Part shown: piece after piece, positions 25,241 to 33,189 of the stretch
How the letters are laid out: each line of letters opens with the position of its first letter
Position numbering within the stretch: the first letter of the stretch is position 1
Assembly: GCA_942493045.1 (NCBI GenBank)
Contig: OW818665.1
Location: forward strand, 248,001-312,000
Direction: 5' to 3'
DNA: 64,000 nucleotides
From: Teretinema sp942493045
GTDB lineage: Bacteria; Spirochaetota; Spirochaetia; Treponematales; Treponemataceae
Program-made: the position numbers and the translations under genes
The notes under the pieces: generated by a model
The model's database searches: none
Seen by the model: only the letters and a program-made list of their open reading frames with translations
What the model was told of the DNA's origin: nothing

Positions 25241-26320
25241 ATGAAGCGTGCAGTTTCCGGTTTACTTATGGGTGTCTTACTGATTGCAGGCGTTGCCGCC
25301 CAATCCGATTTACAGCCGATAGCTACGGTTTCACTCAGTCGCAGTGAACCCATTACATTAAAGCAGTTAAAGACGCGGTGTGATGCCTATCAGCGCGAGC
25401 AGGGTCGGCCTCTGACCATTGAAGAGAAGAAGAAAGTACTGGACACCATGATAAATGAACGTTTGGTGGTTCAGGCTGCCGAGCGTGATGGTGTACGGGT
25501 AACTGACTCCGAGGTCAATCAGCAGTTCAGCGCGCTGATTTCTCAACAAGTTGGGCGGGAAATAACCGAAGCCGATTTTGCCACGCTGGTACAGCGCCAG
25601 GCTGGAATGAGCCTTGATGACTTTATTAAGATGCAAAATGGTATGTCCCTCGCTGAGTATAAAGGCTTCTTAAAGAATGAATTAATAGCCCAAAAATACC
25701 TGATGGCCAAGAATGAAGCCGCTTTGGCAGCTTTGCCCAGACCCTCCGACGCCGCGATTCGTACCCAATATGAGAAGCGCAAACTGAACTATGTTCAGCC
25801 GGATATGGCCAAGCTGTTTTTGGTACTGGTACCGAAAAGCGTCGGCGAAACAGCCCGCGCTTCCATCACTGAATTACAGGCTCAGTTAAAGCAGAATCCG
25901 ACAGCCACCGAAGGCATCCGCACCCGTTCAAAGGTTGAAGGTTCCGGGTTTCAAGTAGGGGATCTCTACATAAATAAAAATGAAACCGCGGCCCGTGAAT
26001 TGGGAATCAGTATGGATGCCCTGCTTAAGATTTTCGCGATGGAAAAGAATACGGTTTCCGACGTCAGCGAAACCGACAATGATTTTCAGTGTTTTGTAAT
26101 GGTTGACAAATACCCGGCCAAGATCCTTGAGCTCAGCGATTTGATTCAGCCCGGAACAACGACCACTGTGTATGAAGCCATCCGGAATGAGCTGTATCTG
26201 ACCGCCCGTCGGGAACATCTGGCGGCTTCTTTGGCGCAGATGATAACAGATCTTCGTAAGCCCGAAAACTTCAGGCTGCTCAAGTCCGGTGCCGACCTGG
26301 ACAGAGTGATGACCTGGTAA
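25241..26320 (+). CDS. Secreted SurA/parvulin-family chaperone-like protein (Tpn39b / TP1016-like)
   Basis: 359 residues. Signal peptide to about AAQ (residue 21), then a SurA N-terminal domain pattern: KVLDTMINERLVVQAAERDGVRVTDSEV, typical of periplasmic peptidyl-prolyl isomerase chaperones. The region where the parvulin domain should lie (IRTQYEKRKLNYVQPDMAKLFLV onward) lacks the usual catalytic signature, so chaperone activity without isomerase activity is possible. AAGAAGG precedes the ATG by about 6 nt. It sits between alaS and nusB, as in treponemes by my recollection. Confidence 0.82.
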   Translation: MKRAVSGLLMGVLLIAGVAAQSDLQPIATVSLSRSEPITLKQLKTRCDAYQREQGRPLTIEEKKKVLDTMINERLVVQAAERDGVRVTDSEVNQQFSALISQQVGREITEADFATLVQRQAGMSLDDFIKMQNGMSLAEYKGFLKNELIAQKYLMAKNEAALAALPRPSDAAIRTQYEKRKLNYVQPDMAKLFLVLVPKSVGETARASITELQAQLKQNPTATEGIRTRSKVEGSGFQVGDLYINKNETAARELGISMDALLKIFAMEKNTVSDVSETDNDFQCFVMVDKYPAKILELSDLIQPGTTTTVYEAIRNELYLTARREHLAASLAQMITDLRKPENFRLLKSGADLDRVMTW

Positions 26321-26323
26321 TGT

Positions 26324-26755
26324 ATGGCAGGTAGACGCAAAGGAAGAATATTGGCATTTCAGGCTCTTTTTGCCTGGGATGCTTCGGGAGTGCCGGCCGC
26401 GGATTTATTGGATTTCAGCTGGCTGGAAACCTCCCAGCGTGAGCGCCTTGGCGAGGAGGGCATTGCCTTTCCACGCCTGCTCATTGCCGGAACTATTGAA
26501 CACATTGAAGAGATCGATAAAATAATTACCGCACATCTCAATAACTGGGATTTCAGCAGACTGAACAAGGTTGATTTGGCTATTTTACGGATGAGCGTGT
26601 ACTCGCTTCTGTATCAAAAAGAGTTACATCCTTCAATTATAATAGACGAGGCCATCGATATTTCCAAAGAATTCGGATCGGATGAATCGTTCCGGTTTAT
26701 CAACGCCGTTTTGGATAATATCCGCAAAGACGCATTGGATGACCGCGAGCAGTGA
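26324..26755 (+). CDS. nusB: Transcription antitermination protein NusB
   Basis: 143 residues, normal length. Binds boxA RNA with NusE (ribosomal protein S10) during rRNA antitermination. Seen: GRILAFQALFAWD, then NNWDFSRLNKVDLAILRMSVYSLLY and SIIIDEAIDISKEFGSDESFRFINAVLDNI, the family signature. It starts 3 nt after the SurA-like stop. Its stop overlaps the GTG start of the TPR gene (GTGA). Confidence 0.97.
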   Translation: MAGRRKGRILAFQALFAWDASGVPAADLLDFSWLETSQRERLGEEGIAFPRLLIAGTIEHIEEIDKIITAHLNNWDFSRLNKVDLAILRMSVYSLLYQKELHPSIIIDEAIDISKEFGSDESFRFINAVLDNIRKDALDDREQ

Positions 26756-28455
26756 AAAAAAAACGGGGCGAGCTGTATCGGATTCTGATCGCCGCTCTGC
26801 TGTGTATTGTGGTGCTGGCGGCTTCGGTTTCACTGTTTGTCTATACTACGGGGGACCAATCCGATCGCTTTACCGCTTTACTGCACCGGGCCGATGAACT
26901 CGCCTCTTCCGGCGATACGGCCAGGGCTCAAAAACTTTTACTGCAATCACGCCGCAAAGCGCGTACCGTTACAGATTTTCTTTCCCTCGCAAAACGTGAG
27001 CGCCTGCTGGGCGCCGAGATGCAGCTTATTGACACATTGCGGAAGGGAATCAGCTTATTTTCCTTTAGCCCGGAACTATCGGCGTTTTTATCGCTAGTTT
27101 TACAGGATGCCAACCGGGCCAGCGAAGCGAAGGAGTTGATTCCCTATTTGACGACCGGGGAGTGGGCTTCGATAGCGGCGGTGACTGCCCTGATGAGCGC
27201 CACTTCGCCCTTGCAGGTGGATCCGGATTTATACCTCAGCGCCGGAGAGAGTACCGGCTTCCCGTTTTTCTTTCGCGACGGCATAGTTTTGCACGCGCTG
27301 GCCGGTAATACCGCTCTGGCTTTACGTCATTTTAATACCTATCGTTCCTATTTTCAACGTGATGATCTATTAGGCGCTTTTCTGGCTTATGACACCGGAC
27401 AGTATCAACTAGCCGTGGATTATGCCGGTAATACCGCGTTTTCCGGCCCTGAGAGTCTGCTGTTAAGCGCCGATGCCAGTTATCTGGATAAGCACACCGA
27501 CAGGGCCCGTGATTTTTGGACCGCGGCTGTAGATCAGTATCCCCAGTTCAGTGCCCGTCCCTATTTTAATTTGTCAGTCACCGGTGAAAACTATACCGAA
27601 TCAAGATTATTGCTGGAGAAGGCCTTGTTTCTCTTTCCCGACTATTATCCGGTGATTGCCCTATACGTCGCGCTGGCCGAACAGGCCGCGGAGCGGGTCG
27701 GAAGCAGTTCTCAGTTTTCAAAGGTGGAAATGGAACTGCAGAGCGCGGGTTTTCATACCTTGCGGATGATCGAGAAGGAAGCTAACGATCCGGTAAGCCT
27801 GGAAAAAGCCCGGGCTGTTTTAATCCGCGCTCGAGAGCGGCAGACCTCTGCAGCCGGGATTTCGGATGATCCGAGCCTGGATTCGCGGTTGGCAATCGAA
27901 ATTCTGCGCTTTCAGGACCGTCGCCAATCGGACCGCCTGCGTACCGCAGGGGATATCTGGAAGCTGCTGGAAAGTTATCCAGGGGATGAGCTTGTCCGAT
28001 CCTACGCCCTTTGGTTTTTTGCCCGTACAGGGTCATGGGACATTTGTTTTTCCCTGCTGGAAACATTTCTGGTAGAATCACAAACTGACAGTAATACCGT
28101 CATGCTTAGTTTTTATAAAGGCTTACAGATGGCTTCCGTAGGAGATTTAGCGCTTGCGGCTGAGTCTTTCGGCAGCGTTGCCAACGATACTCGCAATGCC
28201 TGGCGGGCTCTGGCCAATATTGCGCGGATAACCCAGAAACAGGGTGATTTACCATCGGCCATCGAAAAATTCGCATTGGCTGCGCAGTTAGCCTTTGATT
28301 CCGCGGATAAAAGCGTGTTGCAATATGAATGCGGCCGCCTCTTGGCCTCGACACGCCAGTATGAGCGGGCCCGTTCCTTACTTGGTTATGCCGTGGAGCT
28401 GGATCCTTCGAATTATCGGGCGGCGATACTGCTGCGGGAGCTGACTTTCCAATAA
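26752..28455 (+). CDS. Membrane-anchored TPR protein
   Basis: 567 residues. One N-terminal transmembrane helix (residues 12-31) then an entirely helical periplasmic or extracytoplasmic region with TPR-like repeats (for example LLHRADELASSGDTARAQKLL, ALAGNTALALRHFNTY, GDLPSAIEKFALAAQLAFD, QYERARSLLGYAVELDP). It probably acts as a scaffold for protein contacts; no enzyme motif is seen. GTG start in the overlap with nusB. Ends the alaS-nusB operon. Confidence 0.85.
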   Translation: MKKKRGELYRILIAALLCIVVLAASVSLFVYTTGDQSDRFTALLHRADELASSGDTARAQKLLLQSRRKARTVTDFLSLAKRERLLGAEMQLIDTLRKGISLFSFSPELSAFLSLVLQDANRASEAKELIPYLTTGEWASIAAVTALMSATSPLQVDPDLYLSAGESTGFPFFFRDGIVLHALAGNTALALRHFNTYRSYFQRDDLLGAFLAYDTGQYQLAVDYAGNTAFSGPESLLLSADASYLDKHTDRARDFWTAAVDQYPQFSARPYFNLSVTGENYTESRLLLEKALFLFPDYYPVIALYVALAEQAAERVGSSSQFSKVEMELQSAGFHTLRMIEKEANDPVSLEKARAVLIRARERQTSAAGISDDPSLDSRLAIEILRFQDRRQSDRLRTAGDIWKLLESYPGDELVRSYALWFFARTGSWDICFSLLETFLVESQTDSNTVMLSFYKGLQMASVGDLALAAESFGSVANDTRNAWRALANIARITQKQGDLPSAIEKFALAAQLAFDSADKSVLQYECGRLLASTRQYERARSLLGYAVELDPSNYRAAILLRELTFQ

Positions 28456-28459
28456 AAAA

Positions 28460-28494
28460 AACCCGACGCGCCATTTAACATGGCTGGCCGGGTT
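28460..28494. terminator. Terminator between convergent TPR gene and groES
   Basis: Imperfect hairpin (ACCCGACGCGCCA / TGGCTGGCCGGGT, three mismatches inside) with flanking A-run on the left and T-run on the right, so it can serve both strands. Confidence 0.7.
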
Positions 28495-28516
28495 TTGTTT
28501 CGCAGTATATTGCAGA

Positions 28517-28783
28517 CTATTCGATTATAGCGACAACATCCTGGGCTTTAAGAATCAGGTGATCTTCTCCATCTACCTTAACCGGCGTTCCGGCGTATTT
28601 TTCAAACATTACTCTCTGGCCGGCGGCGACCTTGATTTTTTCCTTGTCATCTCCGACAGCGATTACGAGGGCTGTCTGGGTTTTTTCCTGTACGGTGTCC
28701 GGAATAATAATACCGCTTGCTGTTTTTGCTTCCAGTTTGTCTGTTTTTACCAAAATTCTGTCTGCCAATGGCTTAATTTTCAT
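28517..28783 (-). CDS. groES: Co-chaperonin GroES, stand-alone
   Basis: 88 residues. Lid of the GroEL chamber. Seen: IKPLADRILVK at the start, the mobile loop TASGIIIPDT, and VMFEKYAGTPVKVDGEDHLIL. The ATG at 28783 follows AGGAGG by 7 nt; the longer in-frame start has no support. groEL is not adjacent, as in T. pallidum, where groES and groEL are separate. No CIRCE element (TTAGCACTC-N9-GAGTGCTAA) is present upstream, so HrcA control is not indicated. Confidence 0.96.
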   Translation of the reverse strand: MKIKPLADRILVKTDKLEAKTASGIIIPDTVQEKTQTALVIAVGDDKEKIKVAAGQRVMFEKYAGTPVKVDGEDHLILKAQDVVAIIE

Positions 28784-28804
28784 TATAAATCCTCCTGAAT
28801 CTAC

Positions 28805-28833
28805 AATATACAAAAAAGCGGCTTAGACGGCAA
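28805..28833 (-). promoter_or_regulatory. groES promoter
   Basis: Minus strand: -35 TTGCCG (28833-28828), 17-nt spacer, -10 TATATT (28810-28805). Predicted start about 28798, leaving a short leader that includes the AGGAGG. Confidence 0.6.
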
Positions 28834-29039
28834 GGAAAAAAACTGTTCCTTTATGATACGGCAATCGCGGTGATTTATGAAACTGTGTCAATTTGAAACA
28901 ATCGTTCTGAACAAAAGCAATTTATGGCGAGAAGAACGCAAAAGCTTGAGAAGTAAGCTTCGTTACTAACCCTTTGTAATATAAGGAGATGTCTCAGTCT
29001 TTGTTGATAAATCCATAACACTTGTCATGCCCGGTATTG
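28834..29039. other. Intergenic region between groES and the sigma factor gene
   Basis: The 313-nt gap between groES and the sigma factor (28784-29096) holds the groES promoter on one side and a sigma-54 promoter on the other. Between them is AT-rich sequence with an inverted repeat AGTAA-N6-TTACT (28952-28967), about 75 nt upstream of the sigma-54 promoter. That is a plausible distance for an enhancer-binding protein site. No further gene seen. Confidence 0.4.
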
Positions 29040-29056
29040 TTGGCACGAATATTGCA
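29040..29056 (+). promoter_or_regulatory. Consensus sigma-54 promoter
   Basis: TTGGCACG-AATA-TTGCA matches the sigma-54 consensus YTGGCACGRNNNTTGCW at every fixed position. The -24 GG is at 29042-29043 and the -12 GC at 29054-29055, with exactly 10 nt between. The predicted start is about 29067, 30 nt before the sigma factor ATG and its GGAGG. Confidence 0.85.
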
Positions 29057-29096
29057 AGTAAACAGACAAGTCAGTAGAGACCTTTGGAGGTTCAGA

Positions 29097-29975
29097 ATGA
29101 TAAGCACAGACAGCAAAAAAAAGAGCTTTTCGGGAACAGCAACCGGTGACGGAAGTATATTATCAACCTACCTCAAAGAGATTAATACCATACCGTTACT
29201 TACCCGTGAGCAAGAATATAATTACGCGATTTCTGCCGCAAAGGGAGAGAAAGCGGCCAAGGATATGCTGGTAAAATCGAACCTGCGTTTTGTAGTAAAC
29301 GTTGCCAAGAAATATCAGAATCAGGGATTACCGCTGGTAGATCTGATCAGTGAGGGCAATATCGGTTTATTGAACGCGGTTGAAAGGTTTGACGCGACCA
29401 AAGGATATCACTTTATTTCCTATGCCGTTTGGTGGATACGCCAGGCGATATTGAAAGCAATTTGCGAAAAGTCACGCATGATACGTTTGCCCCTGAACCG
29501 GGCCAACGAACTGGTACAGATCGAGAAAGCCCGCAAGGTAGTAGTGAACAACCGTTCCGACGAATCGGAATTAAAAGAAATTGCGGGACTGCTGAATATG
29601 ACACCGGATCATGTGCGTGATATCGTGAATATCTCCCGGGAGATGATTTCTCTGGACACACCGCTGTTCGCGGACCGCGACAGCAACACAGTCGGCGACT
29701 TTCTGGAAGATGAGCAGTATGAGCAGCCTGAAGCTTTCGCTATAGGTCAAAACCTGAAGGCAGATATAGATGAAATCCTGGCAACGCTTTCCGAGAAGGA
29801 AGCCGAGGTGCTGCGCTACCGCTTTGGTCTGAATGGCTACAAACCGATGAGTTTGAAAGAAATCGGCGATCAGTTCAACTTGACCAAAGAGCGCATCCGT
29901 CAGATTGAAAAGAAAGCGATTCGCCGTCTGCAGCATCCCGGACGAATGAGCCGGTTGGAAGCCTACGTAGCATAA
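29097..29975 (+). CDS. Sigma-70 family group 2 sigma factor, RpoS/RpoD-like
   Basis: 292 residues. Has regions 1.2 (LSTYLKEINTIPLLTREQE), 2 (NLRFVVNVAKKYQNQGLPL, LISEGNIGLLNAVERFD, GYHFISYAVWWIRQAI), 3 and 4 (LRYRFGLNGYKPMSLKEIG, TKERIRQIEKKAIRRLQHP). It lacks the long N-terminal region 1.1 and spacer of the primary sigma factor, so it is an alternative (group 2) factor. The ATG at 29097 follows GGAGG by 6 nt. Transcription from a sigma-54 promoter would make it the output of an RpoN cascade. T. pallidum has a sigma gene in the same neighbourhood by my recollection (TP1012). Confidence 0.92.
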   Translation: MISTDSKKKSFSGTATGDGSILSTYLKEINTIPLLTREQEYNYAISAAKGEKAAKDMLVKSNLRFVVNVAKKYQNQGLPLVDLISEGNIGLLNAVERFDATKGYHFISYAVWWIRQAILKAICEKSRMIRLPLNRANELVQIEKARKVVVNNRSDESELKEIAGLLNMTPDHVRDIVNISREMISLDTPLFADRDSNTVGDFLEDEQYEQPEAFAIGQNLKADIDEILATLSEKEAEVLRYRFGLNGYKPMSLKEIGDQFNLTKERIRQIEKKAIRRLQHPGRMSRLEAYVA

Positions 29976-29987
29976 TAGGACGTGAGC

Positions 29988-30016
29988 TTCATAAAAACTT
30001 ACTTCTCTTGTATAAT
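29988..30016 (+). promoter_or_regulatory. Promoter at the HAD gene start codon
   Basis: -35 TTCATA, 17-nt spacer, perfect -10 TATAAT (30011-30016). The base 7 nt downstream is 30023, the A of the HAD ATG, so a leaderless mRNA is predicted. Confidence 0.65.
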
Positions 30017-30022
30017 CGCCGC

Positions 30023-30691
30023 ATGATAGATGCGGCGATTTTTGATATGGACGGCTTGCTCTTTGATACTGAACGTCTCTGTTCTACGGTCTGGGCCGAG
30101 GTAGCTGCCTCGGCCGGTTTTTTTATGAGCGACGAGCTGTTTCGATCCTGCGTCGGGCGTAACAGTCAAGATACCCGACAGATTGTATTGGCGTCCTGTG
30201 GCCCTGATTTTCCGTTCGAAGATTTTTCCGGCACAGCCCGTCTGCGGATGATGAGCATAATGGAAAATTCCGGACCGCCGCTTAAAGACGGTGCCAGAGA
30301 ATTATTGGAATTTTTGAAAGAAACGGGAATTCCCGCAGCCCTGGCGACCTCGACCAGCGCTGAGTCGGCGCTGCGCATGATTGAATGGGCCGGCTTTTCG
30401 GATTTTTTTCAGGCGAAAGCCTTCGGAAGCGAAGTAGCCTGCGGGAAACCGGCTCCGGATATTTTTCTGCTGGCCGGGAGCCGGCTGGCCGCGGCGCATC
30501 AGCGGAATTTGCTTCCTGAAAATACGGTTGTTCTTGAAGATTCACCGGCCGGTATCCGCGGCGCTCACGCCGCCGGCATGAAGCCCGTGCTGATCCCTGA
30601 TCTCATTTACCCTGAACCGGCGGTGCGACAGCTAGTTTGGCGTGAATTCAGCTCTTTAAGCGATGTTTTGGCTGATTTTAAAAAAATGTAG
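30023..30691 (+). CDS. HAD-superfamily phosphatase, beta-phosphoglucomutase/GS1-like
   Basis: 222 residues. HAD motifs: I FDMDGLLFDTE (nucleophile Asp), II ALATSTS, III GKPAPDIF (Lys), IV VVLEDSPAGIRGAHAAGM. The cap after motif I is helical, the C1 type of beta-phosphoglucomutase and small-sugar-phosphate phosphatases. The start is the ATG at 30023; upstream in-frame codons lie inside the promoter. Substrate unknown. The gene stands alone between the sigma factor and glnA. Confidence 0.9.
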   Translation: MIDAAIFDMDGLLFDTERLCSTVWAEVAASAGFFMSDELFRSCVGRNSQDTRQIVLASCGPDFPFEDFSGTARLRMMSIMENSGPPLKDGARELLEFLKETGIPAALATSTSAESALRMIEWAGFSDFFQAKAFGSEVACGKPAPDIFLLAGSRLAAAHQRNLLPENTVVLEDSPAGIRGAHAAGMKPVLIPDLIYPEPAVRQLVWREFSSLSDVLADFKKM

Positions 30692-30733
30692 TAATAAATA
30701 TGCAATAATATGCATAAAGTTGTATAAATATAC

Positions 30734-30762
30734 TTGACCTTTTTTTTGTTCCCCATTATTAT
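30734..30762 (+). promoter_or_regulatory. glnA operon promoter
   Basis: -35 TTGACC, 17-nt spacer, -10 TATTAT (30757-30762). Predicted start about 30769, so the terminator at 30786-30826 lies inside the glnA leader. No promoter-like sequence occurs between that terminator and glnA. Confidence 0.65.
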
Positions 30763-30779
30763 GAGTTCATACAGGAAAT

Positions 30780-30826
30780 GAAACAAAGACGTTTCTGCGC
30801 CGCCGGCGCCGAAACGTCTTTTTTTT
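30780..30826 (+). terminator. glnA leader terminator overlapping an ANTAR-type hexaloop hairpin
   Basis: Terminator: AAGACGTTTC / GAAACGTCTT (30786-30795, 30811-30820), an inner GCGCC/GGCGC stem, then eight T. Alternative hairpin: GAAAC (30780-30784), hexaloop AAAGAC, GTTTC (30791-30795). The alternative hairpin uses the terminator's left arm, so the two are mutually exclusive. Its loop has A at position 1 and G at position 4, the known ANTAR protein recognition pattern. glnA starts 28 nt after the T-run. Confidence 0.75.
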
Positions 30827-30853
30827 GTGTATGAGCTGAAGGGGGATAGGGTA

Positions 30854-32185
30854 ATGGGAATATTCAGTAAGGCAGACATTGCCGAAATGATAGCGGAACA
30901 TGATGTGCAGTTTATACGCCTTCAGTTCACTGATCTGTTCGGGCAAATGAAAAACGTGGCTATTACTCCCGGTCAGCTGCAGAAATGCCTGGACAACAAA
31001 TGCATGATTGACGGTTCTTCTATCGAGGGCTTTGTGCGCATTGAAGAATCGGATATGTATCTGCATCCGGATCTTAATACTTTCGCGATTTTGCCCTGGA
31101 GGCCGCAGCAGGGTAAGGTGGCCCGCTTTATCTGTGATGTTTTTAAACCTGACGGTACGCCCTTCGAGGGTTCGCCCCGTTATATTTTGAAGAAGCAGCT
31201 GGAAAGGGCTGCCAAGATGGGTTATACCTTACAGGTCGGACCGGAACTGGAATTCTTTCTATTCCAGACTGACCAGGATGGACAACCGACGGTCAAGACT
31301 CATGACAAGGGCGGTTATTTTGACCTAGGTCCGACGGACATGGGCGAGAACGCCCGCCGCGACATGGTGTTGATGCTGGAACAGCTTGGTTTTGATATTG
31401 AAGCCTCACATCATGAGGTGGCTCCCGGCCAGCATGAAATTGATTTTCGGTTTGACGATGCCTTGACAACAGCGGACCGGGTGATGACATTTAAGCTGGT
31501 AGTAAAGGTTGTGGCGCAGCGGCATGGTTTGCACGCTTCTTTTATGCCAAAGCCGGTTTTCGGTATCAACGGTTCAGGAATGCATACCAATATGTCGCTG
31601 ATGAAGGGCCGGGAAAACGCCTTTTTTGAAGAAGATGATGAGCTGGGCTTAAGTGAGGTTGCCAGGCAGTATATTGCCGGAATCATGAAGCACATCAAGG
31701 CGATAACCGCGATTACAAACCCGACGGTTAACTCCTACAAGCGCCTGGTACCCGGCTATGAAGCGCCTGTATACATTGCCTGGTCGCCCTCGAACCGCAG
31801 CCCGCTGATTCGCATTCCATCGGCCCGGGGTAAGTCCACCAGGGTGGAGCTGCGCAGCCCTGATCCGACCTGCAATCCGTACCTGGCCTTTGCCATGATT
31901 CTGGCGGCCGGCTTGGACGGTATTGAAAACGCGCTGGTACCGCCAGCGCCGACCGATAAGAACATTTTCGAGATGACCGCAGCCGAACGCGTTGCTTCAG
32001 GGATCGACAGTTTGCCCGGCAGTCTGGAAGCGGCGCTGGCAGTGATGAAGGATGATGTGCTGGTCCGGGAAACTTTGGGTGAGCATGTTTTTTCGAAGTT
32101 TATCGAGGCAAAGGAGAACGAGTGGGATGAGTACCGTACCCGGGTAACCTCGTGGGAGATCGATACTTATCTTGCCAAATACTGA
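30854..32185 (+). CDS. glnA: Glutamine synthetase type I-alpha
   Basis: 443 residues, the length of the GSI-alpha subfamily. Makes glutamine from glutamate, ammonia and ATP. Seen: QFIRLQFTDLFGQMKN, DGSSIEGF, MYLHPDLNTF, GPELEFFLF, EVAPGQHEIDFRF, NPTVNSYKRLVPGYEAP, SPLIRIPSARGKSTRVELRS and NPYLAFA. The Tyr adenylylation site of GSI-beta is absent, so control is expected by feedback and transcription. The ATG at 30854 follows an AAGGGGGAT-type site; an upstream GTG at 30827 abuts the terminator T-run. First gene of glnA-ANTAR-glnK. Confidence 0.97.
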   Translation: MGIFSKADIAEMIAEHDVQFIRLQFTDLFGQMKNVAITPGQLQKCLDNKCMIDGSSIEGFVRIEESDMYLHPDLNTFAILPWRPQQGKVARFICDVFKPDGTPFEGSPRYILKKQLERAAKMGYTLQVGPELEFFLFQTDQDGQPTVKTHDKGGYFDLGPTDMGENARRDMVLMLEQLGFDIEASHHEVAPGQHEIDFRFDDALTTADRVMTFKLVVKVVAQRHGLHASFMPKPVFGINGSGMHTNMSLMKGRENAFFEEDDELGLSEVARQYIAGIMKHIKAITAITNPTVNSYKRLVPGYEAPVYIAWSPSNRSPLIRIPSARGKSTRVELRSPDPTCNPYLAFAMILAAGLDGIENALVPPAPTDKNIFEMTAAERVASGIDSLPGSLEAALAVMKDDVLVRETLGEHVFSKFIEAKENEWDEYRTRVTSWEIDTYLAKY

Positions 32186-32187
32186 AT

Positions 32188-32817
32188 ATGAAGAGTGTAA
32201 TCATTGCCTTTTCCAACCCGCTGTTGACAAACTGGATTACTACCGTTTTAACGCGCGGCGGGTACACAATTGAGTACACCTTCAAAACAGCCGCGGATGT
32301 GGTCCGGGTAGCAGATTTTTGCACCAGTCCGGTGGTGGTCAGCGGGTTTCAGCTGGCGGACATGACCGCCGAGCACTTGATGTCGCTTTTGGACGGCCGG
32401 TTGGCTATGGTTTCAGTGGTGCTGCCGCATCAGCAGGATTTGGTTACCCGCAAAGATTTGGCGGTTCTGCCTTATCCGCTTTCGCCGGTGGATTTGCTGC
32501 AGACGATAGAGTCTGTGGAACGCACCGCCGCCCACCAGGCCCTGCACGTCGGCGGCGGCCCGGATATGCGGCTGTTGCGGCAGGAAAGGCCGGCCGAGGA
32601 AAAATTATTGATTGTACAGGCGAAAAGCCGCCTGATGGAAGCATTCCAGATGACTGAATCCCAGGCCCACCGCTATCTGCAGAAGTCGAGTATGGACCGG
32701 GGCATGAAACTGGTAGATGCCGCGCGAATGGTTATGGACAATACGCTCGTATTTTCGGGAGCAAATGGAGGTTTACATGAAAAAGCTGGAGATTATCATC
32801 AGACCGGAGAAGCTTGA
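32188..32817 (+). CDS. ANTAR-domain antitermination regulator
   Basis: About 209 residues. N-terminal receiver-like fold (VIIAFSNPLLTNWITTVLTRGGYTI) without a clear phosphoacceptor Asp, and a C-terminal ANTAR domain (VQAKSRLMEAFQMTESQAH, then RYLQKSSMDRGMKLVDAARMVM). ANTAR proteins bind RNA hairpins with hexaloops and stop intrinsic terminators from forming. It begins 2 nt after glnA without its own ribosome-binding site, so it is coupled to glnA. It lies between two genes whose leaders carry such hairpins. The degenerate receiver suggests control by a partner protein, possibly GlnK, rather than phosphorylation. Its 3' end overlaps glnK by 41 nt. Confidence 0.88.
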   Translation: MKSVIIAFSNPLLTNWITTVLTRGGYTIEYTFKTAADVVRVADFCTSPVVVSGFQLADMTAEHLMSLLDGRLAMVSVVLPHQQDLVTRKDLAVLPYPLSPVDLLQTIESVERTAAHQALHVGGGPDMRLLRQERPAEEKLLIVQAKSRLMEAFQMTESQAHRYLQKSSMDRGMKLVDAARMVMDNTLVFSGANGGLHEKAGDYHQTGEA

Positions 32818-33115
32818 AATCGTGAAGAATATTCTGAACGATACCGGCTCGAGAGGAATGATGGTAACAAACATCATGGGATTCGGTAACCAGAAAGGTA
32901 TAACTCATATCTATCGGGGAACTGAATACACTGTAAATCTGTTACCGAAGCTCAAGGTCGAGACGGTAGTGGCTGACGATGTGAAGGAAAAGATTGTCAA
33001 GGAATTGTGCCAGCAAGTGGCCTCCGGCAATCATGGCGACGGTAAGATTTTTGTGTACGATGTGGAAGACGTAATTCGCATCCGGACAGCCGAACGGGGA
33101 AATGTAGCCCTGTAA
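32777..33115 (+). CDS. glnK: Nitrogen regulatory protein P-II (GlnK-type)
   Basis: 112 residues. Trimeric sensor of ATP/ADP and 2-oxoglutarate that blocks AmtB when nitrogen is plentiful. Seen: KKLEIIIRPEKLEIVKNIL, the T-loop with GFGNQKGITHIYRGTEY (the modifiable Tyr51 is kept), and the signature GDGKIFVYDVEDVIRIRT. The ATG at 32777 follows GGAGG by 5 nt; the longer in-frame start has none. Linkage to amtB marks it as the GlnK type. Confidence 0.96.
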   Translation: MKKLEIIIRPEKLEIVKNILNDTGSRGMMVTNIMGFGNQKGITHIYRGTEYTVNLLPKLKVETVVADDVKEKIVKELCQQVASGNHGDGKIFVYDVEDVIRIRTAERGNVAL

Positions 33116-33129
33116 TTCTATCAAAGGTT

Positions 33130-33189
33130 CACCATCAAAGGGGATTGGTGCCAGCCCGGAAGGGTCAGGCTTACCAATCCCCTTTTTTT
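33130..33189 (+). terminator. Terminator between glnK and amtB overlapping a hexaloop hairpin
   Basis: A perfect 13-bp stem (AAAGGGGATTGGT / ACCAATCCCCTTT, 33137-33149 and 33173-33185) followed by seven T. A competing hairpin (33130-33150) pairs CACCATC with GATTGGTG, with one bulged T, around the hexaloop AAAGGG (A1, G4). It uses the terminator's left arm. Only 23 nt separate the T-run from the amtB start and no promoter is seen there, so amtB must be reached by read-through or antitermination. Confidence 0.75.

Noticed and set aside
28784..28860. Search for a CIRCE (HrcA) element before groES
   Set aside because: No TTAGCACTC-N9-GAGTGCTAA or close variant found.
30765..30784. Upstream hairpin (TTCAT / ATGAA around ACAGGA) as first ANTAR hairpin of the glnA leader
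   Set aside because: It needs a bulge or a 7-nt loop, shares bases with the second hairpin and partly precedes the predicted transcription start; kept only as a weak candidate in the text.
33118..33131. Hexaloop AAAGGT (33123-33128) as first ANTAR hairpin before amtB
   Set aside because: Loop has A1 and G4 but the flanking bases do not pair.
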